From Corallium rubrum (taxonomy: Eukaryota > Cnidaria > Anthozoa > Scleralcyonacea > Coralliidae): a stretch of 64,000 nt of DNA. Numbering within the stretch: position 1 is the first letter of the stretch; every line of letters begins with the position of its first letter. The position numbers were made by a program, and so were the translations under genes. The notes under the pieces were generated by a model. That model saw only the letters and a program-made list of their open reading frames with translations, was not told the origin of the DNA and searched no databases. Positions 34,600 through 48,540 of the stretch are shown here, one piece after another. The stretch lies in NCBI GenBank assembly GCA_964035015.1, contig OZ036012.1, positions 1,378,573 to 1,442,572 of the forward strand, read 5' to 3'.

Positions 34600-37500
34600 C
34601 CACACAATACCACATTGTATTACATTGTTGGGATGTTACGTCTAGAAAAAATCTTCCTATTTACTCTTTTTTAAAGTGCACCTAACTCTTAAATTAAGTG
34701 CATATCTAAGTACTGCAAAATTTTAAAAGTAAACGCTCTTCTGAAGTAATCCGGTGATCCCTTTTAAAGTAACCCCTAGAAAGTAACCGCCCCCCACCCC
34801 ACCCCACCCCACCCCCCCCCCAAAAAAAAATTTACACCTTCCCAAGTAACACTCTCCCTCCACAGTAAGAACTCTCCCCTTCCTATGATCAGTAACCACG
34901 TTTACTACTAAACTTAATATACTATAACAAGACCCACTAGCAGATTTACACAATTCTTATGCGAGTTTCAGCGAATACTGTTTTCAAAGTATACTCTCCC
35001 CCTGGAGTATGTGATTTTATTTTGATCAACTCTTGTGTGAAGCCGCTGATCTATCGCTGACTCAGCTACCTTCTTCTCTGGAAAAGCGGTAGAAGTTCTG
35101 GAGTTAATACTTTTAAATGGTTATTTAATGCTGCTTTGAAAGTCGAAGAACCCTGTTGGATTGTGTATGATATTTGAAGTGATGATAATCGTGAAGATAT
35201 ACGTATGTTCCTACATACTGTTTGAATTATGAAAAGAAATAGACAGCCAAGTGTCAATATTTGTAGTGGATGATCTGCTCAGAAAGAGTTTGGACTTGGA
35301 GAAAAGGTGACTTATATACATGTAGTCACGTACAATAGTAGTTTCCAACCTTTTTTTCCATTCTAGGCCCCGCTCGAGACATGTTCAAAATTGGTTTACA
35401 GGGGTGGATCTAGGAGAAAATCAGACTGTATCGTATTTGTGATGACACCAAAGTTAGGGGGATCCAGGGGCATTCCCCCCCAAAAAAATTTGAAAATTAA
35501 GACACCAGAAATGCGATTTCCTGCAATCTGAGGGAATGTTTAGACAAAATACAGCGGCACGCGCAACTTAAATTTTTCATGAATATAAATAACCAGAAAC
35601 GACAAATTAAAGTTAACTTGTATTATAAAAAGTTTGGTAATAAATATTGTCAACAACAAAAACTGTTTATTTTACTGTAGATTATTTAATACTCAATATA
35701 CAGGTCAATATACCTGTATCGGCAAGCTATCATACTTTATAAATTAATTAGGCTATAATAAGCCCAGACAACATCTACTTTTATAAATAATAGTTATATT
35801 CCCATTCTAAATGCGTGGGTTACCTGGACATTGTAATATTACTAGCAAATAATTATACTCAGAATTGCACATTCTAAATGTGTTAATGCCATTGTGATCA
35901 AAACGATGATGACACAGACACTAGTATACTGTATACAGAGAGGTTCATGATGTTTTAAAATTAACGACAACATTTAATACAACTAAATTAATGATATTTT
36001 CAAAAGCATATCAGAACAGCAACTGTCACTCAGGCTTGGTTTTACGCCGACTCGAGTAAGTCTTCATTTTAATGTAAATCAACACACACAAGTCAAGGAC
36101 AGTCTCAGTCGCTCTCATTAGCATACTCCAAATTTAGTGCATAAAATTAGTAGCTAAAATATTTATTATTCATGAACTTTATACCTCACTGGGTGCTGAT
36201 TTGAAGAGCGCGATTCCTGGCTGCGAGGGAACTGTAGCTTCGCAAAATTAGACACAAGAAATTTGGCTGTAAGACACTTCTCACAATACACTTAAGAGGG
36301 AGTAATCTACTCGCCTTTTCCTCCGGAGAATAACTAGTTCCATTATCGAAGACACACAACAGCTGCATGTTGTAGAACACTGTTGAACGCCATGGTGAGT
36401 TAGAGGCGCTTGCCACTCGTAAAGTTGCATAAAGCTAAATCACATCACGCCGTAATCATATTTAGATCATCGGAGACTGCTCCGATACAGTCAACTGTAT
36501 CGGAAGTGTGGAAACTGTAGTAAAACGTGACCAAAATCAAGCATTTTGATTGGTTTGATGCAGTCAACTGTATCAGATACAGTCGCTACAGTTACTATAT
36601 TTAGCACAACTGTATCAATCGTAACTTCATCGGTAACACATCGCCATTAAGAATCGAGACGAGAGTGCCTTTGGGCAATGCTTCACTGGCAAGGAAACGC
36701 AGGCTGGTGGGGATGCGCTTACGGGCAATTTTTGCGGGCTACCGAGAATTTCCTGCAGAAAAGTGCGAGTTCGTCTCGCAGTCTCGCTGGTTGTAGAACA
36801 GAACTGATTTTAAGCTTTGAAAAATTGCGTACATTAACATCAAAGAATTTGAAAATGATGTTGCTGAAAAAGCTACTTGTGATTATGTAATTATTCGAAT
36901 TTTAATTTATTTTAATTTAATTAAATTATTAAGTGAAAATCTGACTGTATTTATGACCCCACCTTCACATTTGTGATGACACATTTGTAGGGGTTTGGGT
37001 TTTTTTCGTTTTGGGGCAAATCCGTTTAGAAAATTTTTGTACTTTGCATGTCTTAAGTGGAATTTTCTGCGTTTTGACTAATTTTGAGGACACTTGAGTG
37101 AAAGATAATGGTCTTAAAATCTTTAAATATATAACATATTTTGGCTTAATGCAGCTAGATCACTTGCGTGAGGTCTGTAGCGAGAGTGGGGGTGACAGTG
37201 TGTGTATTTATTGGCGTGTGTGTCACCCTCCTAACTTTTACAAAACTGCAATATTTGGAAAATTTACCCGTCCATCCACAACCTTGTTCCCAGGGCCTTT
37301 CTTTAATTGGGAGGTGGGAAAATGCCCTGGCATCAGCTGGTGGACTCTCCATTTTGAAGGGTTGATTGCTTTTCTTTATTAAACATTCCTTGAGAAACAT
37401 AATGGTGCACTGTATGGTCTTTATTTAGTAAAGCATTTCAACTGGCCAGACGGTTTCTTCAGAAACATTGTTTTCAAGACAAGAGAAGCCCTATATCCCA

Positions 37501-39999
37501 TGGATAAAAAGGGCTGATATTTTAGAGAAACCTTCTACACACCATATTTACTGCAGACAAACGCGAAAGAAAGCTTTGAATCTTTGAATTGTGAGTCAAG
37601 CGCGACAACTAGAGGATTCAACGCATGTTTTGATGCAATTATTTTAACAAACACAGACTCCCGGTAAAATAACTTTTTTAGATATTTAGAAAGAAAGAAG
37701 TGCTGCTGAAAAACCACAAGTTCAACCTTCCAAATACATTGAGCATGAAAATATAATGCAAACAAAACAAGCATGTGTCGTTATGTTGAACATCTTGTTA
37801 GCTGCCTGTGTTGATGTCTGATCAAGTCTTAGCTTTCTCGTCTCAGATGTGTTTTGTGTGTTCACAGACATAGTTATTGGGCCGTATTAATGTCACTGGC
37901 AAGTATCTTTAGTTGATATTATATATGCTTACAATGGCACACGCCGTTCATTAAGTGAACCTGCAGTTGACACTTTTCTAGGTAAACATGAAGCTGTGTA
38001 ATAAGGCAAAGAGACTTGACATATTGAACACTGTACATGTGTGGAAATAATACTTTGAATTCTTTCTTTGCTTTCCTGATGTCTGATCAAGTCTTTCTCG
38101 TAGACATAGTTATTGGTCGGTAATGTCGCTGGCAAGTATCTTGCTATTATAATAGTTATACACACTTACAATCGCACACACGGTTAATAGTTGTGTTGAT
38201 ATTTGATACCCGAAGAGACTAGACATATAATTCTCGCGTTACATGAACCACTGACTTTTTTCTCGAACTTTTATACAGCTATTTACTGTGGTTTTTCTGC
38301 GTATTCGTATCTATATATAGAATAAAGCTACAGTTTAGAAGATCATTAAAATTGTATTCCTGATATGCCAATAAATATTATAATTTATCAATGGCAAAAG
38401 TGTTTTACCTGTCAGAGCGCAAATTAGCTAAAACATAAACAGACTCTGGAAATTACAGAAACGGAGATAAATACAGAGTTGCCTATGGATGAGGCTAGAG
38501 ATGAATATGTTATAAAGGGCAATTAAGGCCCAATTATCCTGAAGTGTAAGAGATTTATGTAAAAGCTGTAAAGAGAAAAATATCAGTGGTGCTTGACAGG
38601 ACGATATCAGACTGCTTGTTTTGTTTTCATTATATAAATATTCAAGAGTAGAATGTATTTCAAGGGTATGGAAGATTGGGATTTTTCAGTTGTATTTGAC
38701 TCTTCTTCATACTTTCTAAATATCTAAAAAGTTATTATACCGAGGGTCCATATTTGTGGAAAAAATGCGTTAAATTACAATATACAACGGGTTCGTTGAT
38801 TTCTCACTGCACCAGTGACTCGGAACACTCGCCCTGAATGCACTTCTTGGTCGTTGTGTGGAGCAGATGCGGGTGGGTAGAACGTTACTCTAATACCATC
38901 CATTTCTAGACACGAGATATAGGGCTTATCTTGTACTGGAAAACTACTCTTCCAGCAAAACCGACATTGGGAATCGACTGCTCTTGCCTCCAATCTTAAA
39001 CCTGTGAAGTGTTATACCATTCTCTGAGTTTATGCCATTATCTGGTTTGTTGAAAGACTTGAATAAAACGCACTGTGAAGTTATTTTGTCCGCAATTGTA
39101 AAGTACAGTAAGCAACTGTAGTCGAAATTACAGCTTGTCCCAATTTGACGCCATCAACCATACTCGTATTCAGACTGTTTTCTCCCAGCCATGTTTTGAA
39201 AAACTCATGTTTGGAACCAAATATCTCGCGCGGTTTTCATCCGTTGAAGGAGTGTTATATATCATTAGAATCGTCTCAATACAGCCGATTTTTAGAAAAA
39301 AAAAATGAAAATTCTCATATATGCACTTTAATACTCCAACACTCTTATTAGATATCTATCAAAATGCTACCGACAAATACACAGTATGAAAACTGTGGTT
39401 TTAATCGTAATATTAAAGAATGATTGGTTTTCTGTTTATGTATTGCTACGATTACTATAAAAATATTGGAAACTTATTTATAAAGCATGAAAGAGATTTA
39501 TACATGAGACTGGTCTGTTCTGACTTTCGACGTGTGTTAGATTCAAAGACTTCCATGGCCACTACAATGATGGTGAATTATTTAACTACACTTTACTATA
39601 CATGTAGAACTCATCGTTGACTAAACACAGCTGGCTTCGTCTTCAAATATAGAATCGGATAGATAAAACTTTCGTATATTTAATACAACTGCCTGAACAC
39701 TATACTTAAACGTGGTAACTCTACACCACAGTTACTAGTTTTATCACCCAATCACAAGTCGGAGCAATTATTACACCCAGCTATATATTTCTGGGTGCGG
39801 TGACCAGCCAATACCAAGGCCTTTTCCCACCCTTCCAATCTTAAAAAGGCCCTGGGAGTGTAGTGGCGGCCGGATGAGGAGTCTAAAGACTTCAATAGTC
39901 TGGGAAAGGTCTTGCAAGACCTTTGTGCCGTGATTGTCTAGAAATGTCTTCAAGAAAAGTCTTGAAATGTCTTGAAAGGTCTTAAGAGTAGATCTATTG
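34600..39999. other. Intergenic, no gene recognised
   Basis: A C-rich run at 34789-34820, a hAT-like fragment around 35399-35540, GATACAGTCAACTGTATC hairpins at 36480-36600, and a fragment with a CCCAGGGCCTTTC-type motif at 37290-37330. Short frames are present but none has a domain, splice pattern or composition that supports a gene. Confidence 0.5.
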
Positions 40000-40021
40000 G
40001 GTAGATTCGGCAAAGTATTTT

Positions 40022-40499
<478 letters not shown>

Positions 40500-40933
40500 A
40501 TCGACATCATTCACTGGTAACTGATCAGAATGTGATTTCCACTGTAGATAGCACACAAAATTTGCTGTGACACAAATTCGCATGTTTTTGTTGCCAGTTT
40601 TGCCCAAAAATTGGTTTTGCGAATCGCGGCTGGCTTTAATATTGCATGCAGTAACAAAGAACTGTACTAGTACAAAGCAACTAGAATATTAGAATAGCTG
40701 CTGTAACTCCGATCAATTAACAAACCATACATTACTGATTTACTGCATAAGTATAGAGAAAACTCTGCTTGCTGACAACAGCCGATTCGGTGAACCCGCA
40801 TCACTTATCCAATGCCCTAATGCCGTTCGACTCGTTCGGTTTAAGCGCCGTTGCGTGTTCGAATCCCAATCGAGGTCAACTAAATTGTTTTCTCTATTGT
40901 TGTTTCTTTCATATCCAACATCTTGCCTACAAT

Positions 40934-41772
40934 GGTACCCGGACATTTTGCCGAAAGACACTTTGCCGAAAGACATTTGGCCGAAAGACATTTGGCCGAA
41001 CGGACATTTGGCCGACGGACATTTTGCCAAATGGACAATTTAACGAACGGACTTTTTGCCGAAAAGACATTTTGCCAAATGTCTTTTCGGCAAATTGCCC
41101 CTTCGGCCGAATGTTATTTCGTGAAAATAAATTCATCCACATTGTTTTCCAAATTGTTTGAGACGATGATTCATTTCTCAGGTCTGAAAAGAAATCAACT
41201 CGCTTGTCAAGGAACAAGCCAGAAACGAACTTCTCCTGGAGCAAGTGCTTGCCCACATTCCTCTGCCGCCACCAAAAAAAAAAGGTACCATTTGGCGAAT
41301 CAGAGACTGAAAGACATTGTTAGTGACATTGACACTTACGAGAACATGATAACTTACTTACGGGCTATTGCTCACAATCTGTAGAACTTAGCAGTGTAAG
41401 ACATCATGGTTGTAAGCATGTTTTTGTAAAATATGTGTGTGTAAAAACATTCGTAAAATATTTTTGTATTTTTACTGCATTATATCATAATAAACCTTTT
41501 TCTTCACATTCATGTTATTCCTAGCGAGTTTTCGGTAAACAGTCTGTTCGTTAACTTGTCTCTTCCGCAAAATGTAAAAAACTCAAGAACATATGAAACG
41601 AAAGATGTTCGTTTTAGGAGTCTTAGTTTGCGGAAATAACATTCGGAAAAATGTCTTTTTGGCAAATTGTCCGTTCGTAAAATTGTCCATTCGGCAAAAT
41701 GTCCGTTCGGCAAAATGTCTTTCGGCAAAATGTCTTTCGCCAAAGTGTCTTTCGGTAAAATGTTCGGCCACC
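40934..41772. mobile_element. MULE-like element, 839 bp, 9-bp target duplication
   Basis: GCCTACAAT flanks both ends (40925-40933 and 41773-41781). The termini are long inverted repeats (about 170 bp) built of subrepeats like TTTGCCGAAAGACAT. A 9-bp duplication with long inverted repeats is typical of Mutator-like elements. The centre carries a short frame on + ending at 41384 (ANQRLKDIVSDIDTYENMI ... LRAIAHNL), possibly the C-terminus of the parental transposase. The other frames across the ends (TFCRKTFCRKT-like) are repeat artefacts. Confidence 0.85.
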
Positions 41773-42089
41773 GCCTACAATTCTAGTAAGGAATATTAAC
41801 TTCGACATTTTGTAGCTGACTGCCTGAGTCATCCCAGGATCACTGTTAATCCTTTCCAAGTAACTACTGGTCATTATCACCACTAGTGTAAATCACCAAT
41901 ATTGCATCGTACGTATCTTCCACGAATTTACGTGTTCTGGACTGATTTAATAGGATATACAGTAGATCTATTTAAATATGGCTTCAAAATATTCCAAGGC
42001 TTTTTTTTGACTATCGGAAGACCATTTTTAGGCCTTTCAAGGCATTTTTAGACCTTTCAAGACCTTACAATTTGGCACATGCTAACTAT

Positions 42090-42580
42090 ATGTCTAGTAG
42101 ACTGCCGAAACAGAGAACGTATGGGAGTCTCACGTTTCGAGCGAAGGCCCATCGTCAGAGAGAAACGTAAAGAGTGTAAACAAGCAATGAGCATATATAG
42201 GAAAGGTAATCATGTGACGAAAAATAAGCCAATCAGATAAAAATAACGAGAGCTTATACTCTCGCTCATATATTTATCTATTTTTGCTCTCGCTCATCCT
42301 TTTTACACCCCCTCCTTGCCCATCGACGGTATGAATAGCAAATGTCTTTCGCATTTCATTATCGATTTGTTCTTGTTATTTGGATTTGATTGGCTAATTT
42401 TTCGCATCTCATCAATTTAGTGTTATTATTTTTGTCTGATTGGCTTATTTTTGGTTACATGATTACCTTTCATATATAAGCTCATTGTTTGTTTACACTC
42501 TTTACGTTTCTCTCTGACAAAGGGCCTTCGCTCGAAACGTTAGACTCCTACGTTCTCTGTTTCGGCAGTATGTCTAACCT
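42090..42580. mobile_element. Penelope-type inverted pair with hammerhead remnants
   Basis: Arms 42098-42245 and 42438-42573 are inverted copies. The minus-strand arm reads CTGACGA, T, GGGC-CTTC-GCTC, GAAACGTG. The + arm reads CTGACAA, A, GGGC-CTTC-GCTC, GAAACGTT. Both have the hammerhead layout, but the first has a G at the cleavage site and the second a mutated core, so neither is expected to cut. No coding part remains. Confidence 0.6.
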
Positions 42581-43298
42581 TACGCTATATATTTCGATTG
42601 AAGCATATTTTAGCTCGGTTATATCTATACTGGGCTGATTTAGAGTTTTATGACTGTAATAAACAATTAGAATGCTTTGTGTGCTGTATTTACAGAAACA
42701 CGAAACCAATTCTGCTTTGCTTTGCCATTCTGCACTGCTCAAATATTCGTAACAAGATTTTCGTGACATAAAATCAGCCTGGTAACCAGGCTAGCCCGCC
42801 TCATATGAACAGCCCCTAAGTAGTTTATGATATGGCACTTTTTATTACAAAATCAATCTTGTATTAATTCTTGGTCTTCGCTTCATTTAATTTCGTCAAA
42901 ACACCGGACTAGCGTTATTTTCGGTTGTTTCTTTCTCGTCTGGATACTAAAATTTACTTTTGTAATGTTCATCGTCGTCATTTATTTCATTTATTAATTC
43001 GTCGTTTTGCAGCAATTACTTTCTTATTAGGATTTTTTGTTTGTTAATTTTCAATCGTAGGGCGTCAACAATTTTCATAATGCCCACGGGCATTAAGGAG
43101 AAATCTCGCCAAATGAGCAACCAATCACAGCGCGTGATTTTACCGAAAGAAATTCTTACCATATAATCCCCGAGCCGGGCGACGGGCCGAAGGCCCGGAG
43201 CCCAGTGAGGGTGCTAATCTCGACACGCATGGAGTCCATTTTACACGCGTGTAGTACACGCGAAATTACACGCAAGTGGGAAAGAAATTCTGCGAGAT

Positions 43299-43300
<2 letters not shown>

Positions 43301-43361
<61 letters not shown>
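43301..43361. repeat. (TA)n microsatellite
   Basis: About 60 bp of TA dinucleotide in a non-coding stretch. Confidence 0.95.
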
Positions 43362-43363
<2 letters not shown>

Positions 43364-43551
43364 ATCGAATCCACAACTTGCGCAGTTCGAATAGCAGGGT
43401 ACTGGTAACTAATCCGTTAAATTATTCAAATTATTTAAATTTACGTCAGCAAATTATAATTTATAAGTTTGGTTGGATTACAAAATAGTTTTTCAACGAT
43501 CATGACGAAAGAAGTCTTTGCCAGAAAAAATGGTTTCAGCTAAAATGTACA

Positions 43552-43798
43552 TTAACTCTTTCTTGTCCGAATTGGTCTTTAGTATCTTATTCTGGCTAAC
43601 GCCAGACGATTTTATTCACCTCTGGGGAAGACCCCGGACAGGAATGATCGAGTTATAGACTATCTCTTTAAAGACTATCTCTTTAAAGACTATCTCTTTA
43701 ACTCTTTCTTGTCCGAATTGGTCTTTAGTATTTTATTCTGGCTAACGCCAGACGATTTTATTCGCCTCTGGGGAAGCCCCCGGACAGGAATGAGTTAA
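43552..43798. repeat. Tandem pair of a short MITE
   Basis: Two ~100-bp copies, each bounded by TTAACTC.TTC.TGTCCG and its complement, containing TAACGCCAGACGATTTTATT. Between them AAAGACTATCTCTTT is repeated. The CTAACGCCAGACGATTTTAT core is also present at 51690 and 52625. Confidence 0.7.
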
Positions 43799-43799
43799 T

Positions 43800-46080
43800 A
43801 TTACTATGAAAAAAGACCAAGGAAAGAAGGCTAACAAGAGATGTGGCAGCGAGAAAAAGACAACAATAAATACGACTTAAAACCACTGGAAAAATCCTAA
43901 AAACTAATGCGATAAAGACAGAAAACGATGCCGACCAAAATATAACTGAAAGAAGAAGGATGTGTCCTGAAACTGTTCAAAGCCGGTAAAGAATTTTGCT
44001 CTGGTGTATTCTACATAACTCGAGAGGGAACGATGAAGAAATTTTGAAACAAACGGCTTTTTAGATCATGAAGAGAACTGAATGATGCCTTGTCATATTT
44101 ATGTGTCAACAACGAAAAAAGTAAGAAACCACGAACGAGAAAAACAATCCGAAAAGAGTAGACTGAATTGGCAGTGTTTGTGGTCACAAAAGCAGAAGAA
44201 AGTTTAACGGTAGGAGATTCGTATTTAACAGTTTAGCTGAGTTAAAACAGAAGAAATCTTGAAAATGAAAATTAATATAAATAATATATTGTCTAGAATT
44301 GTCTTTCAACGCTAGGACGTTGCCATTGTGTGATTTGTGTCTTTTCTTGGCCACTGTTTATATATATTTTTGAATGAAGATTTGTCATTTGGTTCATCTC
44401 GTTTTGTTTTATTTTAATATTGACATTGCATGTCCTTTCGGTGTGTCAATACCATAGAAATGAACCTTGCTAGCTAATTTTCTGGATGTTTTCTGATCTG
44501 TGTTCATTAATACAACAAAAACAGAAATTAGGGGAGGGGGGGGGGGGGTTAAAAATACATATAAAGCCGGCGAGGGGTTGTTGCGTTAATGTATTTCTAG
44601 TAATACATATTAATGCCATCTTTTTTAGCCAGGTGCCTTTACTCTAGGAAAAGAACTATATCAGGAACAACTGTTTATGTCCTATAAATAAGAACCTGTG
44701 AAGAAAATGTCTGCCTGATTTCTCAATACATACCCAACAAGAACCATTTCAGCCTGACTTGAAAAAATAGGGGTTCTTTTATGCGGGTTTTTACAATTTG
44801 CTGTTTACAGAAGCGGGAGATTTTGTTGATAAACAAGGCTGAAGCAGTAGAATAAGCGGAAATTCAACAAAATAGAGTAGGTAGAAAAGTGTCCACAGGT
44901 ATGTTCCTTAAAATTTTCTAGCCATTAATATATCCAAAAGTTGTAAAATTCGACAAATATCGAGTACGCCAAATTGCTACTAGTAGTCTTGCATGAAAAT
45001 ACCGAAAAATATAAGAATGTTAAACTTGTTATTTTATTTATGAGTATATGCTAAAACAATTATTTTCCTCAGTGCATGTCAGCGAATGCAGAGTAAAAAG
45101 TAAATGAGAGCTCCGCTCAAAACATAAGTATTTGGCGTTACTAAAAAGCTGGGCAATTTGCCGACCACCTTTTCAAATTGTTCTATTCAAAACACTGCCT
45201 ACGCAGAACTCTACTTTTTTTACAACGTGATTTAGGGCGGCTTCATGTAAAAGAGACTGTTCTTACCAGGCTGATTTTATGTCACGAAAATCCTTCTTTG
45301 ACTACAAAAAGCTAGGAATTATAACACTCCGTGTGCTATACCTACAGAAAAAAAACCCCAATTTTTCTTCGTTATGTTATTTTGCATTTCTCAAATAGTA
45401 GTAATAAGATTTTCCGTGATAAAAAATCAATCTGCTAATCTGGCTAGCCCGTCTCATATGGCTTGATTTCCAGCCGCGGAGCGGAGGGAAACATTGAGAC
45501 TCGAGGGAAAACAAAACTAACTGTTTCCCGAGGGATCAGACATTAAGTGTTTTGTTATATAGACGTTTTCACTCACGTGATCGGTGGCCCCATTGGGGTG
45601 GTGAAACAATACGAAATATTTGAATAAGAAAGAGCTAATTCCCATACCGTACACCAATATGGCCGCCATTTCATTGTTTTGGTACACCAATATGGCCGCC
45701 GTGACGTCAGATGAAAACGATCTATAGCTAGAGTTTCACTAAATAATTTCGACGTTTATCAAGGGAAAGTACACAAAAGACAAACTGAAAAACTTACCAA
45801 AACATTTCGCCTGGCTCCGTAATTTCACTTTAATCAAACAAATATGAGTCTCAGAACAAAAGAACTGCAATACATTCCTCCAGCTAATCTTCACACATGC
45901 TTTGAAGACCTATAAATATTCTTTTTTTCGTACCAAACAAGCTTTTGTTTAAATGCAGGATGCCGTGAAGAGTTCAAAGTTCTAGCGGGCAAGTGGGTAC
46001 CCTGGGTGTCAGAGGTTCTTCCACGCTCGCAGGGGGGGGGGGGGGGGGGGGGGTAGTAGGGGATTATAGGGGATATATTT
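43800..46080. other. Intergenic, no gene recognised
   Basis: AT-rich sequence with a G-run at 44535-44549 and a long one at about 46027-46052. A CTCGAGGGAAAACAAAACTAA motif at 45500 recurs in the palindrome at 59290-59420. No supported gene. Confidence 0.5.
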
Positions 46081-46104
46081 GAGGAAGTAAAAGGGCGAGC
46101 AGGT

Positions 46105-46325
46105 TTGCCAGCTCAGTAAGAATCCAGCTGAATGTCTGTTCAATTTCTACCAACTGGTTTTGGAAAATCTCTAATTTTCCAACTGGTTCCAGCTATGTGT
46201 CAAGAGCTTTATGATATTGGCTACACGACTTTCCCGAAAAATGCTGTAATGCTCGTGTTGTGTCCGTTGGTTTCTTTGATCGAATCAAACATGAAGGAAT
46301 TAAAGTGCTTATGTCACAAAAAAAT
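46105..46325 (+). pseudogene. RecQ-type helicase fragment
   Basis: The frame from 46132 reads MSVQFLPTGFGKSLIFQLVP, then about 30 residues, then VLCPLVSLIESNMKELK. PTGFGKS is a Walker A motif and VLCPLVSLI fits motif Ia of RecQ-family DNA helicases. The sequence is only about 60 residues long, has no upstream or downstream helicase motifs, and is cut by a foldback element starting at 46299, so it is a relic. RecQ-like fragments spread with mobile DNA are frequent in corals. Confidence 0.75.
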
Positions 46326-46766
46326 TTTTTTGACTTTTGAGTAGAGGACAGAAAGTTAGTTAATAGGTTCTTTAACATTTTTCGGTTTTCTCTTTTCATT
46401 CGCGAGATATGCGGCTCTAAACCTCGAAAAATTGGCTTTTAGCAAAAAATTGTCGCGCCCTAGAAAAAAATGGAAAAGGGTCTGGGGCGACAGCCGTGTG
46501 ACGTAGCTTCAGGGACGGAGGTTCGAATTCACATGTGAAGGAGTACTAAAAAGCTATTGTTAAAATTAATAAGTCCCTTAAGCTACGTCACACCACGCTC
46601 GTCCCAGACTCTTGTTGATACGCGACATTTTCACGAAAAGTGCTGTTTAGAGCCGCATATCTCGCGAATGAAAAGAGAAAACCGAAAAATGTTACAGAAC
46701 CTAGTAACTAACTTTTTCTCCTCTACTCAAAAGTTAAAATTTTTTTTTGTGACATAAGCACTTTAA
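46299..46766. mobile_element. Foldback element interrupting the RecQ fragment
   Basis: Inverted arms of about 130 bp at each end, with outer sequence AAGTGCTTATGTCACAAAA and its complement. TTAA lies at both boundaries (and TA within it), so the target was TTAA (piggyBac-like) or TA (Tc1/mariner-like). The superfamily is not decided. Confidence 0.65.
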
Positions 46767-46769
46767 CAT

Positions 46770-47230
46770 AGGCGTAGAGTTTTGTTTTCGTCTAGGGGGG
46801 GCTGAAGTGCTGAACAGGGCCTTTCTAAGAATTTTCTCGTGGGGGGCGTTTACAAAAAGGGACTCTTCTAGGGGGTCCGAGGGCATGCCCCCGCTGTTAA
46901 TTTATTAAATCTTCGCTTTGATCACGAAACACACAAACAACGTTGATATTCTATTTCAGTTCCTTTCAGCACTATTTATTCACACAGTCAAGCAAACGAA
47001 CGCGTATCGAAGCGAGTTCAGCAGTTTTTCAGCCCGGTTTGCCGGGATGAAAATTAAACGATTACGTGGACATTTTCATTCCGGTTAACCGGGCTAGCCC
47101 GGTTGCGACAACTGGGATCCCGGCAAACCGGGCTAGCCCGCTTGCCATGTAATCGAAATGTTAAAACAACATGCGTTTTAATATATAAAGCGTGCTAGCC
47201 AGGTTAACCGAGCCAGCCCGGTCCATGTAA
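46770..47230. repeat. hAT-end and MITE fragments
   Basis: 46770-46900 has GGCGTAGAG and CTAGGGGGTCCGAGGGCATG, related to the interior of the 3.1-kb hAT element near 14000. 46917-47225 belongs to the CGGGCTAGCCCG MITE family shared with 20940-21388. Confidence 0.55.
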
Positions 47231-47516
47231 TCGCTCCCTTAGTGACTGACACTTTAACGGCCATCCCGTGTGTTTACTTCTGGATTTCTCCAGTCGAAAA
47301 AATGTTGTACTGTATAACGTATTTTCACCAGAATTAAATATCGAAAACCCCAACGTGGTTTCTTGGCGCTCTGTATCAAAGAGGGAGGGAACATAGAAAA
47401 TGTTTAGCATACGGACATGAAAAGTCCTGCCTTTATGATTTCCAAAAACTCATAGCAATAATTCATGAAGAAAACACAAAGGAAATTATATCAGTACCGT
47501 GTCCGTGGTCTAATAT

Positions 47517-48177
47517 CAGTGGCGGATACAGGATTTTTGCAAGGGGGGTGACTATAAGGTGCTCAGTTGTTTCTTTCAGAATATTTAACAAGGGCGCGGG
47601 GCAAAACAGGAATACTTACTCGTGGGGGCAGGGTGGCCCCGAAGATACGACAAACTTCCAGGGCCCCCGAAAAATTTTGAATTTTAGAGTCTCTGAAATA
47701 GCATTTCCTGCATTTTGAGGGGGATTTGAAAGAGTTTTGAAGGATATAAATTACCAAACAAAATACCCAAATATATGAATACACCATATGTCGTCATTGT
47801 CGTGGACTCATGGGGATATGTTTTATACGTTTATGTTCCAAAATTACTATATATGTATATTCAGATTTCAGATTGAAATTGTTTACAATACGTCTATATA
47901 ATCGTGATTCTTACTGTTTTACAATTGGGGTTTCAAATTTACAAGATATTAGCGTATCATGATGTCCAATCTTATTGCAAAGGAGAGGCCATAGCTACGG
48001 CCTGTATCAATAAGCATTGTTATACAATATAATTTATGCACATTTTACATACGAGCAACTGTACATGTTGTGATTTGTATAAACAGCTGCTAGTGTATCG
48101 CTGTATAATCCTGTATTGGTTGGGGCAGGGAAGGGGGTTGACTAGTCACCCAGTCACCCCCCCTGTATCCGCCTCTG
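47517..48177. mobile_element. Non-autonomous hAT-like element
   Basis: Ends CAGTGGCGGATACAGG (47517) and the complement of CAGAGGCGGATACAGGG (to 48177). The interior holds the AGCATTTCCTGCATTTTGAGG motif found in other hAT remnants here. The flanks (TCTAATAT, AATATGAA) do not match as an 8-bp duplication, perhaps because the right end lies in a local tandem duplication. Confidence 0.6.
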
Positions 48178-48540
48178 AATATGAACTGTACATGAACAAG
48201 AAGAACTTTGGAGTTGTTAATATGTCGAAAAAAGCTGATAAAAACAAGCTTTTAGTACCAGCCCGGGTAGGTGAGCTAGCGACAGTGGCGTGCTGGCCTT
48301 TGTTTGTCAGGGGAGGCCAACAGTAAATTTGGTGCCCCCCCCCCCTGTATCCGCCCCTGAATATGAACTGTACATGAACAAGCAGAACTTTGGAGTTGTT
48401 AATATGTCGAAAAAAGTTCATAAAAACAAGCTTTTAGTACCAGCCCGGGTAGGTGAGCTAGCCTGGTCGACAGTGGCGTGCTGGCCTTTGTTTGTCAGGG
48501 GAGGCCAACAGTGAATTTGGACACCCCCCCCCCCCCCGCC
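48150..48540. repeat. ~182-bp tandem duplication
   Basis: The segment from CTGTATCCGCC..CTGAATATGAAC to GGAGGCCAACAGT occurs twice, 182 bp apart. The second copy contains an extra CTGGTC next to the start of the hAT MITE at 48471. Confidence 0.8.

Noticed and set aside
40800-40880. tRNA gene suggested by GTGTTCGAATCCC
   Set aside because: Only a B-box-like string is present; no acceptor stem, anticodon arm or matching A box could be found.
40740-41883. Cys/Arg-rich proteins (TFCRKTFCRKT-type frames)
   Set aside because: These are the inverted-repeat subrepeats of the MULE-like element read on both strands.
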